64,000 nt of DNA. Origin: Candidatus Rokuibacteriota bacterium. GTDB lineage: Bacteria; Methylomirabilota; Methylomirabilia; Rokubacteriales; CSP1-6. The translations under genes were made by a program, and so were the position numbers. Positions 1-6,983 of the stretch are shown piece after piece. Under the pieces are notes generated by a model. It worked only from the letters and a program-made list of their open reading frames with translations, searched no databases and had not been told where the DNA came from. Numbering within the stretch: the stretch's first letter is position 1; every line of letters starts with the position of its first letter. The DNA lies in assembly GCA_003220535.1 (NCBI GenBank), contig QHSU01000066.1, positions 124,001 through 188,000 of the forward strand. The letters are read 5' to 3'.

Positions 1-1229
1 TCGGGGTGCCACACCGCGATGTCGCCCGAGTGGAACCACCCGCCGCGGAACGCCTCGGCCGTGGCCTCCCGCTGCTGGAAGTAGCCCATCGCGGCGTTGT
101 TGCCCCGCATGATGACCTCGCCGAGCGTCTCGGCGTCTCGGGGCACGTCGTTCATGCTGCCGTCGACCACGCGCACGAGGTCGAACAGGGCGTAGCCCTG
201 GCCCTGCCGGGCGGCCAGACGCGACTGCTCATCGGGCGGCAGCGCATTCCACTCCTCGTGCCACGCGCACACGGTGTGCGGCCCGTACGTCTCGGTGAGC
301 CCGTAGACGTGGACGGGTCGGAACCCCAGCTCCTTGAGCCGGCCGAGCAAGGTCGGCGACGGCGGCGCCCCCGCCACGCACACGGTCACCGGCCGCGCGA
401 GCTTGTGGGCCTGGGGGTCGTTGACGACGCCGATGTGGACAGTCGGGGCGCCGTTGTAGTGGGTGACGCCCTCCTTGTCGATCATGTCCCAGACGCGCCC
501 GGGCTCGACCCGGCGCAGGCAGATGTGGGTGCCGCCCACCGCGGTGACGCCCCACGTGAAACACCAGCCGTTGCAGTGGAACATCGGCAGGGTCCAAAGG
601 TAGCGCGTGTCGAAGCTCATCTGGGATTCGATCAGCTCGCCGAGGGCGTTGATCCAGGCGCCGCGGTGCGAGTACATGACGCCCTTGGGCCGGCCCGTCG
701 TGCCCGAGGTGTAGTTGATCGCGAGCATCTCCTCCTCGTCCTCGAGCCAGCTCTCCACCGGCGTCGGCGAGCCGCCGGCCAGAAAGTCCTCGTAGGGATC
801 GCCCCCGTTCCCGGTGTCGTCCACGCGCACGACGCGCACGCCGCTCAGCGGGAGCGGCTTCACGAGCGACTCGAGCTCGGCGTCGACGAAGAGGAACCGC
901 GCCCCGGAGTGCTCGAGGATGTAGCCGACCTCGTCGGTGTTGAGTCGCGTGTTGATCGCGACGAGGACACCGCCCGCGGCCGGCACGCCGAAGTGCGCCT
1001 CGAGCATCGGCGGGATGTTCGGGCAGAGGAACGCCACCCGGTCGTGCTTGCCCAGGCCCGCCGCGCGCAGCGCCGAGGCGAGGCGGTTCACGCGCTCCTC
1101 GAGCTGCCGGTATGTGTACCGCCGCGAGCCGTGCACGACGGCGATCTTGTCGGGGAAGACGTACGCGCTACGGGTGAGGAAGCTCACCGGGGACAGCTCG
1201 GTGCGATACACGTGACGGAACTCGCTCAT
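1..1229 (-). CDS. AMP-dependent acyl-CoA synthetase (3' end outside window)
   Basis: Adenylates a carboxylic acid with ATP and transfers the acyl group to CoA. The minus strand from the ATG at 1229 reads MSEFRHVYRTELSPVSFL and stays open to the window edge. Visible are the P-loop TSGTTGRPKGV, the downstream YSHRG, the YGLTETYGP aromatic/ATP motif and the GWFHSGDIAV region. The C-terminal domain with the catalytic lysine lies outside the window. The length so far and the motifs fit medium/long-chain fatty acyl-CoA ligases; the acid cannot be read from sequence. The next gene (1331) is divergent, so 1230-1330 probably holds both promoters. Confidence 0.9.
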   Translation of the reverse strand, partial: MSEFRHVYRTELSPVSFLTRSAYVFPDKIAVVHGSRRYTYRQLEERVNRLASALRAAGLGKHDRVAFLCPNIPPMLEAHFGVPAAGGVLVAINTRLNTDEVGYILEHSGARFLFVDAELESLVKPLPLSGVRVVRVDDTGNGGDPYEDFLAGGSPTPVESWLEDEEEMLAINYTSGTTGRPKGVMYSHRGAWINALGELIESQMSFDTRYLWTLPMFHCNGWCFTWGVTAVGGTHICLRRVEPGRVWDMIDKEGVTHYNGAPTVHIGVVNDPQAHKLARPVTVCVAGAPPSPTLLGRLKELGFRPVHVYGLTETYGPHTVCAWHEEWNALPPDEQSRLAARQGQGYALFDLVRVVDGSMNDVPRDAETLGEVIMRGNNAAMGYFQQREATAEAFRGGWFHSGDIAVWHP

Positions 1230-1330
1230 TGGCGCTCCTTCGAACGGGCTTGCGCAAGTTTACCCCAGGACTCTTGCGCTGGGCAGACGGCCCGCTTACG
1301 CTCCCCGCGAACGCACCCCAGGAGGAGCGC

Positions 1331-2272
1331 ATGAACGATCTGTCACGGCGGCAGTGGCTCAGGTCGGCTGGAACACTCGGCGTCGCGGCGACGATCGTCG
1401 GCACGGCGTCCGCCCAGGGTCGGCTCACCGCGGACGATCTCGTGCGGACGGTCAAGGGCGCGCGCTTGTTCGATCTCTCGTTCACGTGGAGCGAGCAGTC
1501 GCCGGTGCTCAGCCTCAATCCGCCGTACTCGTTCGCGCTCAACCGGACCCACCGCATGACGCACGAGATCTTCGGTCAGGCTCCGGGGAGCCGCGTGTCC
1601 TGGGCGTCGGAGATCATGTACTTCAGCGGGCAGCACGGCGCGCCGACCATCGACGCGATCGGCCACATCGGACGCGACCTGAAACTCCACGGCGGCGTCG
1701 ACGCCGTCGCCGCCACCTCCACGCCGGGCGGCATCGGCGCCAACCTCGGCATCGACAGCTTCCCGGCCGACCTGATGGTGAATCGCGTGGTCTTCCTCGA
1801 CGTCGCGCGCCAGGTGGCGGGCGGCCGGTCCGACCCGTTGGCGCCCGGCTTCGAGATCACGGCCGCGCACCTCGAGCAGACCTCGAAGGCGCAGGGGGTC
1901 GAGGTGCGCCGCGGCGACTCCCTCCTCATCCGCACCGGGTGGGGGCAGTACTTCGCCAAGGACAACGCGAAGTACCTCGGCGAGCAGTCGCCCGGGCCGG
2001 GTCAGGACGGGGCGCGCTGGATCATCGACAAGGGCGTTCGGCTCGCGGGCGACGACACCGCGACGTTCGAGAAACGCCCGGCTGCGTACGGCAAGGAGCT
2101 CTTCAGCGTCCACATGATGCTGCTCGCCGACAACGGCATCTACATCGTGGAGAACGCGAATCTGGAGGCGCTCGGCGACGCGAAGGCGCACGTCGCGCTG
2201 CTGATTCTGACTCCGCTGAAGATCCAGGGCGCCAGCGGCTCGCCGCTCCGGGCGATCGCCCTGGCCCCCTGA
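1331..2272 (+). CDS. Tat-exported cyclase-family (kynurenine-formamidase-like) metal hydrolase
   Basis: 313 residues from the ATG at 1331, which follows GGAGGAG. The N-terminus has a twin-arginine signal (SRRQWLRSAG, then a hydrophobic stretch ending at ASAQG), so the protein is probably folded in the cytoplasm and exported. The rest resembles the cyclase family (PF04199), metal-dependent hydrolases acting on amide or ester bonds, including kynurenine formamidase. The metal motif is divergent: GAPTIDAIGHIG rather than the usual HxGTHxDxPxH, keeping the Asp and last His. Substrate unknown. A longer upstream start is possible but would bury the Tat motif. Confidence 0.8.
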   Translation: MNDLSRRQWLRSAGTLGVAATIVGTASAQGRLTADDLVRTVKGARLFDLSFTWSEQSPVLSLNPPYSFALNRTHRMTHEIFGQAPGSRVSWASEIMYFSGQHGAPTIDAIGHIGRDLKLHGGVDAVAATSTPGGIGANLGIDSFPADLMVNRVVFLDVARQVAGGRSDPLAPGFEITAAHLEQTSKAQGVEVRRGDSLLIRTGWGQYFAKDNAKYLGEQSPGPGQDGARWIIDKGVRLAGDDTATFEKRPAAYGKELFSVHMMLLADNGIYIVENANLEALGDAKAHVALLILTPLKIQGASGSPLRAIALAP

Positions 2273-2350
2273 ACCGCCGACTGCCGAAGCGCCAGAGTGG
2301 CCCATGCCCGGGCGCGGGCTTTGCCCTCGCAATCCGTCCTGGGGGAGGCT

Positions 2351-2379
2351 TGGGAGGGGGCCGCCGAGGCCCCCTCCCA
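2351..2379. terminator. GC-rich hairpin between convergent genes
   Basis: A perfect 12-bp inverted repeat (TGGGAGGGGGCC / GGCCCCCTCCCA) with a 5-nt loop. It lies between the end of the cyclase gene (2272) and the minus-strand peroxiredoxin remnant (stop at 2385). There is no clear T-run, so a bidirectional terminator is inferred from position and stem strength only. Confidence 0.5.
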
Positions 2380-2384
2380 GGAAA

Positions 2385-2603
2385 CTATCTGGGTTGCGGC
2401 GTCAGGCGCAGGTAGGGCTTGAGCACGCGCCAGCCCTTCGGGTACTTGCGGCGCGCCTCTTCGTCGGTGACCGCCGGGACGATGATGACGTCCTCGCCTT
2501 GCCTCCAGTTGACGGGCGTCGCCACGCGGTGGGCGTCCGTGAGCTGGAGCGAGTCGATGGCGCGCAGGATCTCGTCGAAGTTGCGTCCGCACCGAGCCTC
2601 AAG
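2385..2603 (-). pseudogene. C-terminal remnant of a 1-Cys (Prx6-type) peroxiredoxin
   Basis: One minus-strand frame reads GRNFDEILRAIDSLQLTDAH, then a stretch containing VATPVNW, GWRVLKPYLRLTP and a stop. This is the conserved C-terminal domain of 1-Cys peroxiredoxins. The thioredoxin-fold domain with the peroxidatic PVCTTE cysteine is absent: upstream in this frame the sequence runs into the end of the ATP-grasp gene (stop 2605) with no recognisable start. It is therefore a truncated gene left after a deletion or rearrangement, about 70 residues of a normal protein of roughly 220. Confidence 0.75.
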
Positions 2604-2604
2604 C

Positions 2605-3579
2605 TCATCGAGCTCCTCCTGTGCCTGTCGCCACCCGCACGATGTAGTCCGCGAACGGCTGAAACGGATCGAAGCCCAGCACCGCGGGTGCGTCGGCGAC
2701 GAAGTTGGACGTGGCGTTGATGTCGTAGAAGTAGACGCGGCCGTCGGCGCGCCCGACGAGATATTCGATCCCGCCGACGTCGATCGACGCCGCGCGCGCG
2801 AGGGCGCGCGCCTGATCGATCACGACCGCCGGAGCCTCGTAACGCGTGACGCTGAGCGCCGGCCTCGGCTCGACGGGACAGGCGCCGAGGTCGTCGCGCG
2901 GGGGTGCCGCGGGGACCTGGCAGATGTCGGCCGGGCACAGATTGAAGTCGGACGCGGTACGGACGATCCGGATCGCGTAGAGGTACCGGTCGGCCAGCAC
3001 CTCGACGCGCACGATCGCGCCGTCCTCCGACTCGACGTACTCCTGGACCAGCGCTGTTCCGTCGGGGCCGAAGTCGAGGGCGGACACGCGCGCCTCGAGA
3101 TCGGCGCGCGCGTCGAAGCGCTCGATGAGCGCGCCGGAGCCGCCGACGTTCGGCTTGACGAGGAGCGGGAAGCGGAGCTCGCCGCTCGCTTTGAGCACTT
3201 GATCGCGATGATTCACGACGACCGTCCGGGGATAACGGACGCCCAGGCGCTCGAGGAGGCCGATCTGGAGCGCCTTGGATTTCTCGAAGCGGTACGCCCG
3301 GAGGGGATTGATCACGGGCACGCCCAGCGCCTCCCAGTGCGCGAGCAGTGCCTCGGCGTAGAACAGCACGCTGCCGTGGCCGCGCCGGTGCGACGAGGGG
3401 CTCGTGCGGTTCACGATGACCGAGTAGCGTCGTCCGCGGTCGCGCGGGTCGAAGGCGTGGCTCGAGTGGTCGATCTTCTCGAAGGGCAGCCGGCGGTGCT
3501 GGAGCTCGGCGATGAGCCGGGCCGACCACTCGGGATGCTCGTCGAGGATACCGATCGGCGCGGCGAGCTCCACGCTCAC
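2605..3579 (-). CDS. ATP-grasp (RimK-like) carboxylate-amine/thiol ligase
   Basis: 324 residues from a GTG at 3579 that overlaps the CobA stop as GTGA, implying translational coupling. The C-terminal half has ATP-grasp features: LLVKPNVGGSGALI (nucleotide and glycine-rich loop), VQEYVES (hinge) and VYFYDINATSNF (Mg-binding D/N pair). ATP-grasp enzymes make acyl-phosphate intermediates and join them to an amine or thiol; the substrate here cannot be deduced. It is the last intact gene of the siroheme/sulfite-reductase operon, so a role linked to reduced sulfur or tetrapyrrole metabolism is possible but unproven. Confidence 0.8.
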   Translation of the reverse strand: MSVELAAPIGILDEHPEWSARLIAELQHRRLPFEKIDHSSHAFDPRDRGRRYSVIVNRTSPSSHRRGHGSVLFYAEALLAHWEALGVPVINPLRAYRFEKSKALQIGLLERLGVRYPRTVVVNHRDQVLKASGELRFPLLVKPNVGGSGALIERFDARADLEARVSALDFGPDGTALVQEYVESEDGAIVRVEVLADRYLYAIRIVRTASDFNLCPADICQVPAAPPRDDLGACPVEPRPALSVTRYEAPAVVIDQARALARAASIDVGGIEYLVGRADGRVYFYDINATSNFVADAPAVLGFDPFQPFADYIVRVATGTGGAR

Positions 3580-4418
3580 TGGGCCACCTCCAGGGGTACA
3601 CGGTTGTCCTCGAACCACTGGAGCCGCTCGCGCAGCGCGACGACGGCGCCGATCACGATCACGACGGGCGGCTCGAGCCGGGCACGCGCCGCCCGGGCCG
3701 CGATGTCGCCCAGGGTGCCGGTGATCGTCTCCTGGACGCTCGTCGTCCCCCAGCGCACGAGCGCGACGGGCGTCGCCGGCGGGCGCCCGTGCTCGATGAG
3801 CGCCTGGGTGATCCGGGGCAGGCTCTTCACCCCCATCACGACCACGAGCGTGTCCACCGCCCGTGCGAGCCGCGCCCAGTCGACGCTCGACTCGCGCTTG
3901 CACGCCTCTTCGTGGCCGGTCACCACCGCGAAGGACGAGGCGACACCCCGATGCGTGAGGGGGATGCCCGCGTACGCGGGCACGGCAACGGCCGAGCTGA
4001 CCCCGGGGACGACTTCGAACGGAATCCCGGCGCTCGCCAGCGCGTCGGCCTCCTCGCCGCCCCGTCCGAAGACGAACGGATCGCCGCCCTTGAGCCGGAC
4101 GACCCGACGGCCGCGCCGCGCGTGCATGATCAGGAGCGCGTTGATCCGCTCTTGCGGCAACGCGTGATGGTCGGACTCCTTGCCCGCGAAGATGCGCCGC
4201 GCTCGCGGGGCCGCTTCCAGGAGGCGGGGGTCGACCAGGCGGTCGTAGACGACGACGTGAGCGCGCCGCAGCAGCTCGAGGCCGCGCACCGTCATGAGCC
4301 CGGGATCTCCGGGGCCGGCGCCGACGAGGGCGACCGTCCCTAATCTCGGTCTCTCGCTCGCCTCGGCCGGCGGGGCCCCAGCCCCGCGACGGCCTGCGGC
4401 TCGCACTACCGTACGCAT
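3576..4418 (-). CDS. cobA: uroporphyrinogen-III C-methyltransferase
   Basis: SUMT makes precorrin-2 from uroporphyrinogen III with two SAM-dependent methylations, the first committed step to siroheme. The 280-residue product has GAGPGDPG (residues 33-40), YDRLVDP, RLKGGDPFVFGRGGEE, the VPGVSSA loop and HRGVASSF, all standard for SUMT. It overlaps the upstream precorrin-2 dehydrogenase gene by 13 bases. Unusually, residues 8-20 (AGRRGAGAPPAEA) are encoded entirely by a palindromic element found elsewhere in the window. The normal SUMT fold starts around residue 27, so this is an extra N-terminal tail or marks a mis-called start. Confidence 0.93.
   Translation of the reverse strand: MRTVVRAAGRRGAGAPPAEASERPRLGTVALVGAGPGDPGLMTVRGLELLRRAHVVVYDRLVDPRLLEAAPRARRIFAGKESDHHALPQERINALLIMHARRGRRVVRLKGGDPFVFGRGGEEADALASAGIPFEVVPGVSSAVAVPAYAGIPLTHRGVASSFAVVTGHEEACKRESSVDWARLARAVDTLVVVMGVKSLPRITQALIEHGRPPATPVALVRWGTTSVQETITGTLGDIAARAARARLEPPVVIVIGAVVALRERLQWFEDNRVPLEVAQ
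4359..4397 (-). repeat. Dispersed palindromic element, copy A (within cobA 5' end)
   Basis: A 39-nt core identical to copy B at 11913-11951 and similar to copy C at 50077-50109. It folds as GGCCG - GCGGGGC - CCCA loop - GCCCCGC - GA bulge - CGGCC. Here it falls exactly on codons 8-20 of cobA, read on the strand opposite to copy B. Confidence 0.85.
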
Positions 4419-5053
4419 GCCTCGACTCCCAGCAGCTCGAGCAGCCTGTGCTTGGCGTCGTCCCGCCCGCGCTCGACGATGAGCCGGCGCACCTCCGGGC
4501 CGAGCGCACGCCGCCAGGCCTCGGCCGTGACCACCCGGCCGGCCGCCCGAACCTCGCGCCGGGCCTCGGCCGCGATCGCGGCAAGCGTCGCGTACTCGGC
4601 GGTCAGATAGGCCTCCAGCTCTTCGCGGACGGCTCGGGCGAGCGCGGGACTGGTGCCGCCGGTCGCGACGGCCACGGTGAGATCGCCCCGGCGCACGAGG
4701 GCGGGCAGGATGAAGGTGCAGTGCGCCGGGTCGTCGGCGGCATTGATCCAGAGGCCACGCTCCCGGGCCTCGCGCGCCACGGCGGCGTTGACCTCGCCGG
4801 CATCGGTCGCGACGAAGACGAGATCGTTGCCCGCGAGATCGCCCTCGCGATAGCCGCGCGATTCCAGTCCGATGCGTCCCTCGGCGGCCAGCGCGGCGAG
4901 CGGCTGCGTCACCCGGGGACTGATCACCGTCACCTGCGCGCCGGCCGCCAGCAGCGCATCGACCCGGCGCTCGGCGACCGAGCCCCCGCCCACCATGAGG
5001 CAGCGGCGGCCCGCGAGGTCGAGGAGGACAGGGTAGTAGCCCATCTCAGCCAT
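4406..5053 (-). CDS. precorrin-2 dehydrogenase / sirohydrochlorin ferrochelatase (CysG N-terminal type)
   Basis: 215 residues. It has an NAD-binding Rossmann N-terminus (VGGGSVAERR, residues 21-30) and the AADDPAHCTFILPA and TGGTSPALAR segments typical of the CysG-N/Met8 family. It oxidises precorrin-2 to sirohydrochlorin with NAD+ and may insert iron to give siroheme. In E. coli this is fused to SUMT as CysG; here the two halves are separate overlapping genes. The ATG at 5053 overlaps the sulfite reductase stop (5046-5048); a second in-frame ATG at 5044 is also possible. Confidence 0.92.
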   Translation of the reverse strand: MAEMGYYPVLLDLAGRRCLMVGGGSVAERRVDALLAAGAQVTVISPRVTQPLAALAAEGRIGLESRGYREGDLAGNDLVFVATDAGEVNAAVAREARERGLWINAADDPAHCTFILPALVRRGDLTVAVATGGTSPALARAVREELEAYLTAEYATLAAIAAEARREVRAAGRVVTAEAWRRALGPEVRRLIVERGRDDAKHRLLELLGVEACVR

Positions 5054-6743
5054 CGACTCCGTGGGGCGGACGCTCGGGCGCCGCGTCGCGCGCGACGGCC
5101 TCGACGAGCTCGCCCGCGAGAAGCGCGCGCAGCTCGTCGTCGGTGTGACGGGCGGCGAACTGGCGGAAGTTTTCGCTGGGGTGACGGTCGGAGAGGAAGC
5201 CCCGGAGCAGTCGCTCGATCGCCTGGGCGACCGCGGTCGCGGGCAGGCGGAGACCGATGGGCCGCGCCACCGCCTGATGACTGCCGACGGCGCCGCCGAC
5301 GCAGAAGTAGTAGGCGTCGACCAGCGTGCCGTCCACCTTGATCTTCTTGCCCTCGATGCCGAGGTCGGCGATCCAGTGCTGGCCGCAGCTATTCGGGCAG
5401 CCCGTGACGTTGATCCGGAGGTGCTGGTCGAACCCCGGCAGACGCCGCTCGAGCGTCTCGACGAGCCCGCGTGCGAAGCCCTTCGTCTCGGTGAGCGCCA
5501 GCTTGCAGAACTCGGAGCCCGTGCACGCGACGGTGCCGCGCCGGAACGGCGAGGCATCGAGCGCGAAGTCGGCCGCCTCGAGCTCGCGCGCGAGCGCGCC
5601 GGCGCGCGCGCGGGGAACGTTCGGGATCATGAGGTTCTGCATGCTGGTCGTTCTGAGCGCGCCCGTGCCGTACCGCTCGGCCAGGTCCGCGGCGATCAGC
5701 ATCTGCGCCGCCGTGAGGCGCCCACGGAGCACGGCGACTCCCGCATAGCAGTAGCCCGGCTGTTTCTGGTCGTGGATTCCGACGTGGTCTCGGTACACGT
5801 CGTCCGGCGGGTCGTCGGGCACCCCGGGCTCGAGCGGGGAGCCCAGGCGCTCCTCGAGTGCCTGCTTGAAGCGTTCGGGCGTCCAGCCGTGCTGGAGGAA
5901 GAGAAACTTGAGTCGCGCCCGCTCGCGGTTCTGACGAAGCACGTCGGAGTCGCGAAAGACCTCGGCGATCGCGAGGACCACGGCCAGTGCCCGACCCCAG
6001 GGAACGAAGGCGTCGAGCCGCACCCCGAGGTGCGGGTCGGTCGAGAGCCCGCCGCCGACACGGACGGAGAAGCCGATCTCCCCGGTCTCGGGGTGGCGGA
6101 CCGTGGTGAGGCCGATGTCGTTGATCTCGGGATACGTGCACCAGGCGCGGCAACCCGCGATCGAGACCTTGAACTTCCGCGGCAGGTTGTAGAAGGCGGG
6201 GTTGCCGTTCAGCATGCGGGTCGCCTCGAGGACGAGCGGCGAGGCGTCCGCCAGCTCGTCGGCGTCAAGGCCGGCGACCGGACAACCGGTGACGTTACGC
6301 GTGACGTCGCCGCACGCGCCCATGGTGGTCACACCCTGGAGCCAGAGCGCCTGGAAGACAGCGGGGAGGCTCTCGAGCGGCACCCAGTGGAGCTGAACGT
6401 TCTCGCGGACGGTGATGTCGGCCACCCCACGGCCGTGCCGCTCGGCGAGATCGGCGATCGTCCGGAGCTGGTGGGACTCGAGGGCGCCATTCGGGATCCG
6501 GATGCGCACCATGAACCGGCGCGTGGCCTTGCCCTCGCCGCCCTTGCCTCCGACGGCCCCGACGCCGTCCCCCTGGGTGTAGATGCCCCACCAGCGGAAA
6601 TACGTGCCGAGCCATTCGGGCGGGACCGCGTCCCAACCCTCGCGCGCGAAGCGCTGGATATCGGCATACGCTTCCCAGGGATTGAGCTCGCGCTTGAGCC
6701 GCTCCACGCGCTGTGCCTTCGTTTCCTTCACGGCTTCGCTCAT
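5046..6743 (-). CDS. ferredoxin-dependent sulfite/nitrite reductase (siroheme, 4Fe-4S)
   Basis: 565 residues from the ATG at 6743 (GGGAGG upstream). It has the duplicated nitrite/sulfite reductase half-domains (TVRENVQLHWV early, TTSMQNLMIPNV late). Four cysteines bind the [4Fe-4S]-siroheme centre: C407 and C413 in CTGSEFC, C449 and C453 in CPNSC. Six-electron reduction of sulfite to sulfide or nitrite to ammonia cannot be separated by eye. The adjoining siroheme genes give the cofactor; no PAPS/APS reductase or nitrate reductase gene is nearby to settle the substrate. Confidence 0.92.
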   Translation of the reverse strand: MSEAVKETKAQRVERLKRELNPWEAYADIQRFAREGWDAVPPEWLGTYFRWWGIYTQGDGVGAVGGKGGEGKATRRFMVRIRIPNGALESHQLRTIADLAERHGRGVADITVRENVQLHWVPLESLPAVFQALWLQGVTTMGACGDVTRNVTGCPVAGLDADELADASPLVLEATRMLNGNPAFYNLPRKFKVSIAGCRAWCTYPEINDIGLTTVRHPETGEIGFSVRVGGGLSTDPHLGVRLDAFVPWGRALAVVLAIAEVFRDSDVLRQNRERARLKFLFLQHGWTPERFKQALEERLGSPLEPGVPDDPPDDVYRDHVGIHDQKQPGYCYAGVAVLRGRLTAAQMLIAADLAERYGTGALRTTSMQNLMIPNVPRARAGALARELEAADFALDASPFRRGTVACTGSEFCKLALTETKGFARGLVETLERRLPGFDQHLRINVTGCPNSCGQHWIADLGIEGKKIKVDGTLVDAYYFCVGGAVGSHQAVARPIGLRLPATAVAQAIERLLRGFLSDRHPSENFRQFAARHTDDELRALLAGELVEAVARDAAPERPPHGVDG

Positions 6744-6865
6744 GGATGCCTCCCGGGTCTTTTTAAGATCGCGTTGTGGATCACGACCTCGTCCGCGAGC
6801 TCGACGACGACCTTGGCGCTGCAGACCGGGCATCGCGAGCCAGTCGCCTCGAGACGCTGAGCCAT
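6740..6865 (-). CDS. Small CxxC protein, translationally coupled to the reductase
   Basis: 41 codons beginning MAQRLEATGSRCPVCSAKVV. The stop overlaps the reductase start as ATGA. A single CPVC pair followed by KVVVELADEVVIHNAILKRP resembles a tiny metal-binding or redox knuckle, but I do not recognise a family. Its position as first gene of the operon and the coupled overlap argue that it is translated. It could instead be part of a leader. Confidence 0.5.
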   Translation of the reverse strand: MAQRLEATGSRCPVCSAKVVVELADEVVIHNAILKRPGRHP

Positions 6866-6983
6866 GGGCAGATAAAGTACCCATTGTCGATCGAGATTGT
6901 CAAGATTACGCGCCGGCGGCTCCTGGGACGCCCGTGGTAGATTCCCCACGCCGCTCAGGGGCGGCGTCAAGGGAGGCTCGCCG

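Noticed and set aside
6..1334. 442-codon plus-strand ORF
   Set aside because: Antisense of the acyl-CoA synthetase; His/Arg/Glu-rich composition typical of shadows in high-G+C DNA.
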